From NCBI GenBank assembly GCA_963746155.1, contig CAVVAB010000001.1, forward strand, positions 1 to 64,000: 64,000 bases of DNA, written 5' to 3'. Shown here one piece after another: positions 1-8,031 of this stretch. Numbering within the stretch: position 1 is the stretch's first letter; every line of letters begins with the position of its first letter. Both the position numbers and the translations under genes were made by a program. The notes under the pieces are model-generated. The model was given only the letters and a program-made list of their open reading frames with translations. It was not told where the DNA came from and did no database searches. Origin of the DNA: AC-32 sp963746155 (GTDB lineage: Bacteria; Actinomycetota; Thermoleophilia; Gaiellales; Gaiellaceae).

Positions 1-89
1 CACCCGCCGGGTCTAGCTAGGAGCGGTCCGCCTCCTCCGGCTCGACGCCCATCCGCGTCTCGTAGGATGGCGGCGGAGGAGGATGCCAC

Positions 90-681
90 GTGGCGACGTC
101 TGATCCGATCGCCGAGATCATCGGGGACTATCGAGCCTTCGCGGCGATGCAGCGCGACCGTCTTGTTGCCCGCGGCATCGACATCGCACCTACGCGCTCA
201 GCCACCTCGCCGTCCGCGTCGCCGATTGGGATCTTTACGTCCACCAGCGCACGCTTCTCGAGCGCCATGCGAGGGCGAACAGGGAGAATCTCTGGAACGG
301 GCGTCCGATCTCCCTGATCGTGCTCGCCGAGCCGCTCGATGTCCTCGACGGGACTCCGGTCTCGCTCATCGAGCTCATCCCGCCCGTTCACCAACGCGTC
401 TACCGGATGGGCCTCGAGCACCTCGGCGTCGTCGTCGGTGAGGACATCGACGACTTCTCGCGAGGCATCGGGCCGCGCTAACCGGTCAGCAGTTCCAGAG
501 TCCCAGCGTCGACCCGGTCTACGTCCTGTTCGAGGACTTCACCCACGTAAAGTTCTACCGGCGCTCCTTGCAAGAAGGCGTCATCCTCGAGGGAGCGCGC
601 TTCGACGGCTTCAACCACGTCGACGACTGGGTGCCACAGCGGCTGGTCACCGCTACCGGCCCGAACCCGCTGCCGCGCTAA
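90..681 (+). pseudogene. YecM-like (VOC superfamily) protein, two frameshifts
   Basis: Three reading frames in succession give one YecM-like protein (COG3102, predicted metalloenzyme of the VOC fold). Frame 1 starts at GTG 90 (MATSDPIAEIIGDYRAF). After about 188 a second frame gives LSHLAVRVADWDLY, ENLWNGRPISLIVL and GLEHLGVVV. After about 465 a third frame gives DPVYVLFEDFTHVKFYRRSL and stops at 681. The NGRPI block, the GLEH block and the late VKF strand match the order in E. coli YecM. Function of the family is not established. The breaks are either pseudogenisation or sequencing indels; other genes in this window are broken in the same way. Confidence 0.55.
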
Positions 682-723
682 CCCAGGCTGCTGCGGCCGA
701 CTTCCAGCTGACCGAACTCGAGG

Positions 724-1227
724 CTAGGAGAGGTCGCTGAGCGAGAGCGGAGGCCCGAGGATTTCGCAGCCATACCCTCCGAACAGCCGCACCAACTCAT
801 CCATCGGGGGCATGACAGCATCGGCCGGGGGTTCCGAGCCAGTGACGGGAACGCCCAGGCTGACGAAGACCTGTTCGACCCCACCGGGGCTGGCGGTCAC
901 GAGCATGCGTGCGCGCTCCGAGCGGACGACGTAGGCGTGAGGGATGTCGCGCGGAGCGAAGAGGAAGTCGCCCGCGGCGACGTCGATCCGCTCTTCGCCG
1001 ACGCGGAAGGTGACCTCGCCCTCGAGGACGTAGAACGTCTCGTCCTCGTTGTGATGAACGTGCAGGGGAGGCCCGGTGTCACGCGGGTCGTCGACCTCGA
1101 TCTGAGAGAAGGCGTTGACGCCTTCGGCGCCGCCTGCTTTGACGGTGAGGCGGCCGCTCTTCCACCAGACGTCGGCGAGGCCTTCGCCGGACGCGACGCG
1201 GTAAGGCTTGGTGACGGTCTCGGTCAT
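724..1227 (-). CDS. Cupin-domain protein (quercetin dioxygenase-like)
   Basis: 167 residues. A single conserved beta-barrel cupin is visible: motif 1 HVHHNEDETFYVLEG around residues 56-70 carries the two His and one Glu metal ligands, and motif 2 is PRDIPHAYVV around residues 92-101. The C-terminal 50 residues form a helical tail ending LGPPLSLSDLS. Small cupins of this type bind a divalent metal and may act as dioxygenases, isomerases or sensors; the substrate cannot be read. It lies 51 bp downstream of the small gene at 1279-1542 on the same strand, so the two are probably co-transcribed. It converges on the broken YecM-like gene. Confidence 0.8.
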   Translation of the reverse strand: MTETVTKPYRVASGEGLADVWWKSGRLTVKAGGAEGVNAFSQIEVDDPRDTGPPLHVHHNEDETFYVLEGEVTFRVGEERIDVAAGDFLFAPRDIPHAYVVRSERARMLVTASPGGVEQVFVSLGVPVTGSEPPADAVMPPMDELVRLFGGYGCEILGPPLSLSDLS

Positions 1228-1278
1228 TTTCTTCGTCTCCTTCGGATCGTCGTACGGGTCGGACGAGAGACTCGCCGG

Positions 1279-1542
1279 TCAGGCCTCTACGAGGATCACG
1301 AGCGTCTCGGGGACGACCCCGTCGTCCGCCATCGCTTCTGCAGCCGCCTCCGTCTCCATCGCAGCCGTGACGGCGTCCATATCCGGGACGTCCATCAGCA
1401 CGCCGACCCGAGTGGGGTTCTGCGGGTCGACGAAGGTTCGGATGTTCGTGACGCCGAGAGGGCCGAAGAACTCCTCACGCCTGGGCGAAGCGAGCCAGTG
1501 ATCCTTGTCCTTCACGTCGTGATAGCCGAAGACGGTGGGCAT
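1279..1542 (-). CDS. Small conserved hypothetical protein
   Basis: 87 residues, start MPTVFGYHDVKDKDHWL, preceded on its strand by an AAGGAGG-type ribosome site (rc of cctcctt at 1548-1554). The mix of short strands and helices (HDVKDKDHWLASPRREEFF, RVGVLMDVPDMDAVTAAM) looks like a ferredoxin-like alpha/beta fold of the dimeric-barrel type, where a strand reading of the GVLMDVPDMD kind is common. No catalytic motif is evident. It is the first gene of a two-gene unit with the cupin at 724-1227. Function unknown. Confidence 0.65.
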   Translation of the reverse strand: MPTVFGYHDVKDKDHWLASPRREEFFGPLGVTNIRTFVDPQNPTRVGVLMDVPDMDAVTAAMETEAAAEAMADDGVVPETLVILVEA

Positions 1543-1640
1543 TGAGCCTCCTTCGCGTTGGATGGCGGCGGGTACGGCGCCGGACGTGGATGAAGATACG
1601 GCCTGGAGCCACGACGTGCCACTCGACGCGCGATGGGCGG

Positions 1641-1675
1641 TCGCCTGGGCAAGCGTCCCGGAATATCACCCGACG
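1641..1675 (+). repeat. Dispersed 35-bp intergenic repeat, copy A
   Basis: Shares 28 of 35 bases with copy B at 15834-15868 and is also related to copy C at 17210-17244. Conserved core: TCGCCTGGGC, then AGYGT, then AATRTC followed by CCCGA. All three copies lie in non-coding DNA. Function unknown. Confidence 0.6.
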
Positions 1676-1710
1676 CAATCGGTCGCGGCTTGCGCCGATT
1701 ACGCTCACCC

Positions 1711-1848
1711 GTGGTGACGCGACGACGGTGGCAGCGCTACAGGTACGGAGCCCGAGGCCTCCGGCTAGTGGCTGCCGTATTCCTTCTAATGCTCATCATC
1801 GCCGTACTCGCGCGATACCCCATCCGGGCGGGTGATCGTGCCGCGTGA
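1711..1848 (+). CDS. Possible small single-pass membrane protein
   Basis: A 45-residue frame from GTG 1711 has a basic N-terminus (TRRRWQRYRYGARG), one hydrophobic stretch (LVAAVFLLMLIIAVLA) and a short tail. This follows the positive-inside rule of a small membrane peptide, but no clear ribosome site or relative supports it. The rest of 1543-1936 holds repeat copy A and a palindromic repeat, and I see no other gene there. Confidence 0.22.
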   Translation: MVTRRRWQRYRYGARGLRLVAAVFLLMLIIAVLARYPIRAGDRAA

Positions 1849-1877
1849 GCGAGCTTCCTTGTCATCTGATTGCGGAA

Positions 1878-1917
1878 TCCGCCGCCGTAGCCGACATGCG
1901 CGGCCGCGGCTCCGACG
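1878..1917. repeat. Palindromic intergenic repeat, copy 1
   Basis: GCCGTAGCC, then the loop GACATGCGC, then GGCCGCGGC forms an imperfect hairpin. The same element with a perfect 9-bp stem is at 18051-18077, with an identical loop. Both copies sit just past the 3' end of a minus-strand tRNA gene, so they may be tRNA terminators or a REP-like family. Confidence 0.6.
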
Positions 1918-1936
1918 CGTTCTGGGTCGACGGCAA

Positions 1937-2022
1937 TGCGGGCGAGAGGACTCGAACCTCTAGGGGGCATTCGCCCCAACGGGACCTAAACCCGCCGCGT
2001 CTACCAATTCCGCCACGCCCGC
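1937..2022 (-). tRNA. tRNA-Leu (anticodon TAG)
   Basis: The reverse complement begins GCGGGCGTGGCGGAATTGG and ends in the matching acceptor CGCCCGC plus A. The anticodon stem GCGGG/CCCGT encloses loop TTTAGGT, so the anticodon is TAG. A long variable arm, as expected for tRNA-Leu, and a T-arm with GTTCGAGTC are present. No CCA is encoded. Confidence 0.95.
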
Positions 2023-2065
2023 GTCATTCAAGGATAGATCCGGTTCACGACTAACTAATTGACGG

Positions 2066-2284
2066 ATGGCCAGTCCAACACTCGCGATGACCGCAACCAT
2101 CATTCAGCTTCCAACGGTCGAGTCGCTCAGCGAGGAGATCCGCGGCCTCGTCTATGAGCGTCAGACCCTGCGCGCAGTCGGGGCCGACTCCGACGTGCTC
2201 GAGCGCAACCGCCTCGAGCTCGTCCGGATCCAGCAGGACCTGATCAACGCCCTGATCCGACGGTACCGCCGGGTCGCCGCCTAG
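2066..2284 (+). CDS. Small helical hypothetical protein
   Basis: 72 residues between tRNA-Leu and tRNA-His. After a short beta-like start (TATIIQLPTVESLSEEI) it is almost entirely predicted helix, rich in Glu, Arg and Leu (IRGLVYERQTLRAVG, LERNRLELVRIQQDLINALI), which suggests a two-helix coiled coil. ATG 2066 is used here; ATG 2087 (MTATIIQLP) is an equally plausible start. The codon bias fits the surrounding genes. No function can be assigned. Confidence 0.6.
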   Translation: MASPTLAMTATIIQLPTVESLSEEIRGLVYERQTLRAVGADSDVLERNRLELVRIQQDLINALIRRYRRVAA

Positions 2285-2300
2285 GCGTTCTCGCAAAGAG

Positions 2301-2373
2301 GTGGCGGAGGGGGACTCGAACCCCCGACCACCGGGACCACAACCCGGGGCTCTACCAACTGAGCTACCGCCAC
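2301..2373 (-). tRNA. tRNA-His (anticodon GTG)
   Basis: The reverse complement starts GTGGCGGTAGCTCAGTTGG and ends CCGCCAC. The anticodon loop is TTGTGGT inside a CCGGG/CCCGG stem, and the T-arm is GGGGGTTCGAGTCCCCC. The extra 5' G opposite C73 is the tRNA-His identity feature. Confidence 0.95.
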
Positions 2374-2422
2374 CACGAACCGGAGACAGGATAGCTCTCC
2401 GCCCGTGGCAAACTGGTCCACG

Positions 2423-2494
2423 GGCCCCGTAGCTCAGTGGATAGAGCGGCGGACTTCGAATCCGCGTGCGGAGGTTCGACTCCTCCCGGGGCCA
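2423..2494 (+). tRNA. tRNA-Arg (anticodon TCG)
   Basis: GGCCCCGTAGCTCAGTGGAT starts the gene; acceptor CGGGGCC plus A ends it. The anticodon stem GCGGA/TCCGC encloses CTTCGAA, giving anticodon TCG. Its 3' end is duplicated 2,200 bp downstream, see the repeat at 4676-4699. Confidence 0.95.
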
Positions 2495-2499
2495 TGCGG
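2476..2499 (+). repeat. att-like direct repeat, tRNA-Arg copy
   Basis: TCGA-C-TCCTCCCGGGGCCATGCGG: the T-arm and acceptor 3' half of tRNA-Arg plus 5 bp beyond it. It matches 4676-4699 at 23 of 24 positions, including 19 identical bases in a row. tRNA 3' ends are the classic target of tyrosine integrases, so this is a candidate attachment site. Confidence 0.6.
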
Positions 2500-2596
2500 G
2501 TTAGCGCCTTCAACGTGGTCGGGCGGGTAAGCGAACGGGTAAATCGCACCCCCGCCCGGCTGCGTCCGTCCCCGCACGTACGCTGGCAACGGAGTC

Positions 2597-3202
2597 GTGC
2601 ACTGGGCTGAAGCGATCACCGTGGCCATTTCGGTCCTCTTGTTCGCGGCGGGAGTCATCGCGAACGGCATTCGAGATCGACAGCAGCGTGAGAGCGCGAT
2701 GATGGAACGGGCCGCGGCAGGCGTCGTCACCGCCTCGAGCAAAGTCCTGAGTGCGCTCAAGGCGCTCGAACGCGCAGAGTCGGCATCGGAAACAGCGCTC
2801 GACCGGCTCGACGATGCGATCGACGGACTCGCCTCGGCGCATGCTTCACTCATCCTCGCCTTCGGGCATGCCGGGGATCGGCCGGCCTCACCCCCGACTG
2901 CGGCAGACTGGTCACGGACGTTGAACCGAGTGTCGCTAGCGCTCGCCGGGCCTCTGCGCGGCGACAAGGCGGTCGCGGACGTGGTGCTCCATCGTCCGGC
3001 CGACCACAAAGAACTTGCGCAGAAGCTGATCGATCGGGGCGTCGACGAGGGCGTGCTGACGGCTGGCAAGGCGACCGACGTCATCTCCGCGGTACGCGCA
3101 GATTTCGTGGCCACAGCGCGCGACGCGATTGCGACCGGCAGGTCGGGACGCGCGCCCGCGGGAGCAGGTCGGTTTCCCGAGTCGTCGAGCTCTCGTCCCT
3201 GA
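2597..3202 (+). CDS. Membrane-anchored hypothetical protein
   Basis: 201 residues from GTG 2597. Residues about 4-24 (AEAITVAISVLLFAAGVIAN) form one N-terminal transmembrane helix. It is followed by a long helical, coiled-coil-like region (VLSALKALERAESASETALDRLDDAI) and a second helical region near 150-190 with DKAVADVVLHRPADHKELA. The tail is Ser/Pro-rich and disordered. The layout resembles a bitopic protein with a cytoplasmic coiled coil, but I recognise no family. It is the first gene inside the segment bounded by the two att-like repeats, so it may be island cargo. Confidence 0.6.
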   Translation: MHWAEAITVAISVLLFAAGVIANGIRDRQQRESAMMERAAAGVVTASSKVLSALKALERAESASETALDRLDDAIDGLASAHASLILAFGHAGDRPASPPTAADWSRTLNRVSLALAGPLRGDKAVADVVLHRPADHKELAQKLIDRGVDEGVLTAGKATDVISAVRADFVATARDAIATGRSGRAPAGAGRFPESSSSRP

Positions 3203-3588
3203 CCCATCTCTGAACGAAGAGCGCCTGGCAGCGCCTAGGCGTTGCATCTGCTCTTCCTCGACGAGAGTGGGCGGCTCGACCAGGGACGAGCTAGGTTCCA
3301 CAGACGCCCGCGGCGACGTCCTGGAAGCGCGGAGCACCGCCAACACCGGTTAGGGCTGGGGCCACCGTCCAAAGGTCCGTTCGCCGCCGAAGTTTGGCTC
3401 AAGCGACCCCAATGCCGTAAATACCACTTCGCTCACCACGCGGCCAATCAGGCCGTTCATCTCGCCGCTCGCCATAGCCTCTCGATCGTGCCGCCGTTCT
3501 CGGCCCTGGCAACGAAGCCGCGCTCCTAAACCTCTACCTCAGCGCCACGTCCGGCTTCTTCCGCGCTCGCTCGCGGGGTGGTCGTCGC
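3203..3588. other. Gap without a supported gene
   Basis: 386 bp inside the att-bounded segment. Short frames exist on both strands, but none has a ribosome site, a hydrophobic pattern or a known motif. GC content looks slightly lower and the composition more mixed than in the flanking genes. I see no RNA gene or strong hairpin. Confidence 0.5.
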
Positions 3589-3946
3589 CTAGTGAGATGC
3601 GACGCTCTCGTCCCGCCCCCAGACGTACACGAGGACAGGCGGCGTACAGAGGAGCGCAACCACCGTCAGCGTCAAGAAGCCAGTCACGACGAGCGTTGTC
3701 TCCCACGGCCCCCCGAGGAGGACCAAGCTGATGGTGTAGAAGCCCGAGATGACGACCACGAAGAACCACGCGAGGGCTGACCGATGCAAGAGACGCCAGA
3801 TGATCAGCGCCTGGATCGCGACAACAACCGCGAAGCCGCCGGGGTCCACTCATGTAGGGATTGCCGGGGAGCAAGACGACGAGGTCGAAGAGCGCGAGCA
3901 TCAGCCCTGAAATGAGGATCAGCGGTCGGGCGGGGGAGTCAGTCAT
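3589..3946 (-). CDS. Small multi-pass membrane protein, one frameshift
   Basis: Two frames join near 3850. The N-terminal piece starts at ATG 3946 (MTDSPARPLILISGLMLALFDLVVLLPGNPYM) and the C-terminal piece continues DPGGFAVVVAIQALIIWRLL to a stop at 3589. Together they give about 118 residues with four hydrophobic segments (LILISGLMLALFDLVVLL; FAVVVAIQALIIWRLL; WFFVVVISGFYTISLVLL; LVVTGFLTLTVVALLCTPPVLVYV). No family recognised. The hydrophobic periodicity carries across the break, so one gene is far likelier than two. It lies in the att-bounded segment, facing away from the DUF202 gene. Confidence 0.5.
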
Positions 3947-4128
3947 CGCTACCGAGATTCTCGCACGCGAGGAGCACCGTGGCGCTCATCGGCTAGACGA
4001 TGGGGCCAGGCGGCAAGCCGAACGCCCGGGCGCTTCCAACGACCCGGCCCTGGGTCGAGCCCTCTGCGGATAGGCGAGCAAGCCGCGGCCCCGTACCGTT
4101 CTCCGGACTAAGTGTGTTAGATGCAGCT

Positions 4129-4542
4129 ATGACCCAGCTGCAGCCGCGTTCAGAGCACGCCGACGCCGCAGACGAAGCGCCTCCAGTTCCGAGGTCGCCG
4201 TCCGATCTCGATCAGGAGCGGCGTACGTCGATGGCTGCGGAGCGCACCTGGCTGGCCTGGTGGCGCACCGCGCTCGGCGCCACGGCCGGGGCGCTCGCTG
4301 TGGGCCGGTTCGCCCCGCAACTGCTCGACGTCGCCCCATGGCCATACATTCTGCTCGGCTGCGGTTACGCGTCACTCGCCGTCGGGCTCGCGATCGTGGG
4401 CGCACAACGCCAGCGTGAGTTGGAGCAGGCGCTGCGAACCGGTGGCCACGCACCGCTGAGGTTCCGCACCGTCGCGGTGTTCACCGTGGGCGGAGTCGCG
4501 CTTGCCGTGATGACCGTCGTGCTCGTGATCGCGCAGACCTGA
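4129..4542 (+). CDS. DUF202 (YidH-family) membrane protein
   Basis: 137 residues from ATG 4129 (MTQLQPRSEHAD). The frame is open from 4000, but the upstream part lacks coding character. The DUF202 signature AAERTWLAWWRTALGATAGA lies around residues 39-58, followed by three membrane segments (WPYILLGCGYASLAVGLAIV and FTVGGVALAVMTVVLVIAQ are the clearest). The family is found in bacteria and fungi as a small inner-membrane protein of unknown role. A second DUF202 gene is at 9293-9652; the ERTWLAWWR/ERTYLAWWR cores are alike but the rest has diverged, so they are old paralogues. Confidence 0.8.
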   Translation: MTQLQPRSEHADAADEAPPVPRSPSDLDQERRTSMAAERTWLAWWRTALGATAGALAVGRFAPQLLDVAPWPYILLGCGYASLAVGLAIVGAQRQRELEQALRTGGHAPLRFRTVAVFTVGGVALAVMTVVLVIAQT

Positions 4543-5280
4543 CGCTGTCTCAGCCCGAACTGGCTCTAGTTAGGGCGTCGTCGTTCGGCAGTTCTAGCGC
4601 GATTGCTCCACCGGGTTGCAAAAGTCGCCACGGGGCGTACCTTCAGCCCGGAAGGTGCCCGTTTGCAGGGCGGCTCGATTCCTCCCGGGGCCATGCGGTC
4701 TGCAAAAAGGATCGAAGCCGCCTGCGGGCTCGTAGAATCTCGCCGTGGAACGAGACATCACGCCGGCCCGTTCTTCACGCTCGGCGTCGCTGCTGGTCGG
4801 CATGCGCGGCGCGTCGCCGCTCGTGGCTCCTGGCAGCAGTCGGCGTGGCATCGATCGCCGCCGATCAGCGCCTGCCGTTCGCGCGGTCCACCTAGGAGAC
4901 GACTTCGCTGATTCGGGCTCGCGCTGGCGAAGGAGCAGGCGCAGGAGATCCCGCAGGTGAAGGAGCTGATCGACAACCGCCGGAGTGGCTCGACGAGTGG
5001 TCGCGCCTCAGATCGGAGAGGCTTCGAGACGGGTTGGCGGGGACCGGCCGGATCGCCATGGCGCGAGGGGTCTGAGCGGCTCGGTCTCGGTACGGCGATG
5101 GTGAGTATGCGGACTTCGAGACCCGCATGGGCGGCTCGAGAGCCGTGCGCATGGCGGAAGGACGAGTACCCCGACTGATAAGGGGCCTCTAGTAGCATCG
5201 CCGCCGTGCACGAGCTGAGGCCTCCGGAGACACGCTCGTCGACTCCACGCAGGCGGGCTGAACCGCGCGCCGCTTGAGCA
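4543..5280. other. Long gap with an att-like repeat and possible gene remnants
   Basis: 738 bp with no intact gene. It holds the second att-like repeat (4676-4699). Between about 4745 and 5180 short coding-like pieces in different frames appear (VERDITPA at 4745; EWLDEWSRLRSERLRDGL near 5000), suggesting a decayed or mis-sequenced small gene, but no family can be named. A vestigial gene at the edge of a tRNA-bounded island would be unsurprising. Confidence 0.45.
4676..4699 (+). repeat. att-like direct repeat, distal copy of tRNA-Arg 3' end
   Basis: TCGA-T-TCCTCCCGGGGCCATGCGG, exactly 2,200 bp from the copy in tRNA-Arg (2476-2499). The rest of the tRNA is absent, so this is a partial duplication of the type left by integration. 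No integrase is visible between the copies. Confidence 0.6.
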
Positions 5281-5886
5281 ATGCTTCCTGACAGTGGCCG
5301 GTTCAGCGACGAGCTCGAGGCCTGGCTTCGCAGCGACTCGCCCAAGACCCTCGGGGCGATGACCTCCGTCTTCGCAGAGAAGAGCTTCGCGGTCGGGATC
5401 CTCATGCTGATGTTCGTCCCCGCACTGCCGCTGCCGACGGGAGGGGTCTCGCACGTGTTCGAGGTCATCACCGTCGTGCTCGCGGCGCAGATGGTGCTCG
5501 GGCGGAGGATGGTCTGGCTTCCCGAGAGGTGGAAGGGCCGCGAGCTCGGCGACGGCGACGACCGAGAAGGCGATCCCGTTCATCATCCGGCGGATCCGGC
5601 AGGTCGAGCGGTTCTCGAAGCCGCGGGCCGCCTGGCTGTTCGAGCGTCACTGGATCGACCGGCTCTGCGGCCTCGTGCTGATGGTCTTCGCGATCGCCGC
5701 GGCGCTCGCCCCGCCGTTCTCGGGGCTCGACACTTCCCCGCGCTGGGTGCCGTGCTGGTCGCGCTCTCGATCATCCTCGAGGACGTCGTCGTCCTCGCGC
5801 TCGGTCTCGTGGTCGGGACCGGCGGCGTCGTCCTGATCTTCACGATCGGCGCCGCGCTGTTCCATCTCCTGGGCCGCCTGGTCTGA
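5281..5886 (+). CDS. ExoD-family exopolysaccharide synthesis protein, two compensating frameshifts
   Basis: The N-terminal part (RFSDELEAWLRSDSPKTLGA; AVGILMLMFVPALPLPTGG) and the C-terminal part (LGAVLVALSIILEDVVVLAL) are in one frame. The middle (TATTEKAIPFIIRRIRQVE, HWIDRLCGLVLMVFAIAAA) is in another, between about 5550 and 5735. Joined, they give a roughly 200-residue multi-pass membrane protein of the ExoD family (PF06055), whose normal length this is. ExoD was first linked to exopolysaccharide production and alkali tolerance in rhizobia; its biochemical activity is unknown. It converges on the SagB-like gene. The restored frame argues for indel errors. Confidence 0.7.
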   Translation: MLPDSGRFSDELEAWLRSDSPKTLGAMTSVFAEKSFAVGILMLMFVPALPLPTGGVSHVFEVITVVLAAQMVLGRRMVWLPERWKGRELGDGDDREGDPVHHPADPAGRAVLEAAGRLAVRASLDRPALRPRADGLRDRRGARPAVLGARHFPALGAVLVALSIILEDVVVLALGLVVGTGGVVLIFTIGAALFHLLGRLV

Positions 5887-5888
5887 GG

Positions 5889-7332
5889 TCAGTCGAGCCT
5901 GGGCGTCACCGGGCGGATCGGCGTCGGCGACCCTGGCAGGCCGCCGCGCTTCACGGTGTTGTCCGGCACGCCCACACACGTGAACAGCAGGCCGTCGACG
6001 GCTCGCCGAGCAGGCCGGGGATCTCCGAGTCGAGGAACGTCATGCCCGAGGCGCTCGCGTCCTGCGCGTACGCGGCCAGGTGGAGCCGCCCCTCGACGAG
6101 GCCCGCGGCGAGCTGCGCGTCCCGGTAGCCGCGGTCGTTGAGATCGGCGGTGTCGATCCCGGAGACGACGACGAACGCTGCGTCGCGGGCGAGGCCCTGG
6201 TCGAGCGCGACGCGGAAGAGCTCCTGGCGCAGCTCCCCTTCGCGCAAGGGCGTCCCGAGATCGGGCCAGCGGTAGATGCCCGGCTCGACGCCGTCGACGG
6301 CATGCACGGCCACCCAGTGCGGAACGTCGATCCCGCGCATCGCGACGGCCATCGACGTGGTCGAGCACGGGTGCGGGCAGGCTGCGTTCCGGGTTCATCA
6401 GGCGCTGTGAGGTTCGGCGGAGCACGACCTCGTCGACCGTCGGCCCGAAGTCGGGCGCGTCGACGGGATCGCCCGCGGGCCACGGCTCGCCCCAAGAGCC
6501 GAGGGCTCCGGCCCGCTGTGCCGCGGTGACGAGCGGGAACTCGAGCGGCTCCCCATCGATCGCGCCCGCGGCGGCCTCGCCGGTCGGCTCGAGTGCGGGG
6601 TCGCCCGAGCCCAGCGAGACGGCCGCGACCGAGAACTCGTCCACGCCGTCCGCGCCGACGAGGGCGTCGAGCGTGTCGTCCGGGAAAGCGCGTGAAGAGG
6701 CGCGCCTCGACCCTGCGGACGATGCGAGGGCGAGCAGCTGCGAGAGGAGCGTCCCGCTGTCCCAGTAGATGTGCCGGTAGCCGCGCTCGCGGTAGCGCCA
6801 GCCGGTCCGCCAGGGGACGCCGGTGAGGACGATGCGCCGGCTCCTCGGCGACCGGCGGCGGGCCGACCTGGAGCAGCGCGTGCTCCTCGGGGTGGTACCA
6901 GTGCACGCCCGTCGGGAGGCTGCCCCCCGGCGGCACCGCGACGTAGACCTCGAACGGATGCCGGGCGCCGGCCGAGCCGGCCGCGCGGAAGAGGATCCGG
7001 CGGCCAAGGCCCTTGCTCTCCGCAGTCCGGACGACGCCCGCCGAGAAGAACAGCATCCGCGCGAGCTGCGCGAGATCGAGCTCGACGGGCCGGATGCGCG
7101 GTGCCCGCGAGCACGGCCAGCGCGCGAGACCGAGGTCGTGGGCAGCTCGGTCGGCAGCTCCAGCCGCGCCAGGTTCTGCTCGTACCGCTTGTACGGCCAG
7201 GGGATAGCGGTCGACGTCGTTCACCTCGAGGTCCTGGACGATCCGCGGATCCGCGATCGGCTCGGTCCACTCTCGACCCGGCTCGTACGAGGTCAGCCGG
7301 TGCAGCGCCTGGGTGACCGTCTCGTCCGTCAC
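5889..7332 (-). pseudogene. SagB-type (nitroreductase-fold) dehydrogenase with two nitroreductase halves, multiple frameshifts
   Basis: It starts at GTG 7332 (TDETVTQALHRLTSYEPGRE), overlapping the TGA of the upstream methyltransferase. Fragments in several frames follow SagB order: LDLAQLARMLFFSAGVVR, GARHPFEVYVAVP, TGVHWYHPEEHALLQVG for the first half. The second half has AVAMRGIDVPHWVAVHAVDG, PGIYRWPDL and LVEGRLHLAAYAQDASASGM, ending VGVPDNTVKRGG. SagB-type proteins are FMN enzymes that oxidise azolines in RiPP pathways, and many stand-alone homologues exist. About five frame changes are needed, so the coding state is uncertain. It is the last gene of a coupled three-gene operon with a methyltransferase and an FAD monooxygenase. 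Confidence 0.6.
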
Positions 7333-8027
7333 GCGCCCTTGAAAGCCCCGTAGACCGCGATGCCGCCGTCCCGCCAGAAGCACTCCGGATGCGGGAAGCC
7401 CGCGTCGCCTATCAGGGCCAGCTCGTCGGGAAGCGACACGTAGAAGTCCTCCTCCGCCCACGCGGCGAAGTGCGCCTCGGCCTCCGGGCGGGAGATGCCG
7501 TTGCGCTCCATGTGCGCGTACCAGTCCTCGTAGATCCGCTCCCGCTCCGGCCCGTCCGGGTGGACGAGGAAGTCGCCGACGACGACCGGGCCGCCGGGCT
7601 CGAGCGCGGTCAGGATGGCGCGATAGAGCTCGCGCTTCTCGTCGTGCGTGGCCACATGGTGAAGCGCGAGCGACGCGACGACCGCGTGACAGCGCGGCAG
7701 CGGATCCTCGAACCGCGCGTGCCGGAGCTCGACGCGGTCGTCGTGTGCCGCGCACCTCGCCGCGGCGACCTCGAGCATGTTCGGGTCGACGTCGACGAGC
7801 TGGACGCGGACGTCCGGGAGCGCGTCGAGGATCGCGCCCGCGAGGCCTCCGGTTCCGGCGCCGAGGTCGACGACGAGGCCGCCGGGCGGGACATGCCCGT
7901 CGAGCCAGCGGACGACGGTCGCGACCATCCGCTCGTAGCTCGGGATGAACGTCCGGATCGTCCGGTCGTACTCGTCGGCGGCGACGCCGAGATGCCCTGC
8001 GACACGGTGCTCGTCGACCACCGGCAA
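7329..8027 (-). CDS. Class I SAM-dependent methyltransferase
   Basis: 232 residues, intact. Motif I LVVDLGAGTGGLAGAIL (around residues 51-67) and the acidic ribose-binding position LVDVDPNML (76-84) mark a Rossmann methyltransferase. SLALHHV is the usual post-II motif, and LEPGGPVVVGDF is motif III. The C-terminal part (YEDWYAHMERNGISRPEAEAHF) resembles small-molecule methyltransferases of the ubiE/CmoA type. Its stop overlaps the start of the SagB-like gene (GTGA), and its start lies 4 bp after the monooxygenase gene, so the three are translationally coupled and likely act on one substrate. Confidence 0.85.
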   Translation of the reverse strand: MPVVDEHRVAGHLGVAADEYDRTIRTFIPSYERMVATVVRWLDGHVPPGGLVVDLGAGTGGLAGAILDALPDVRVQLVDVDPNMLEVAAARCAAHDDRVELRHARFEDPLPRCHAVVASLALHHVATHDEKRELYRAILTALEPGGPVVVGDFLVHPDGPERERIYEDWYAHMERNGISRPEAEAHFAAWAEEDFYVSLPDELALIGDAGFPHPECFWRDGGIAVYGAFKGA

Positions 8028-8031
8028 GAGA

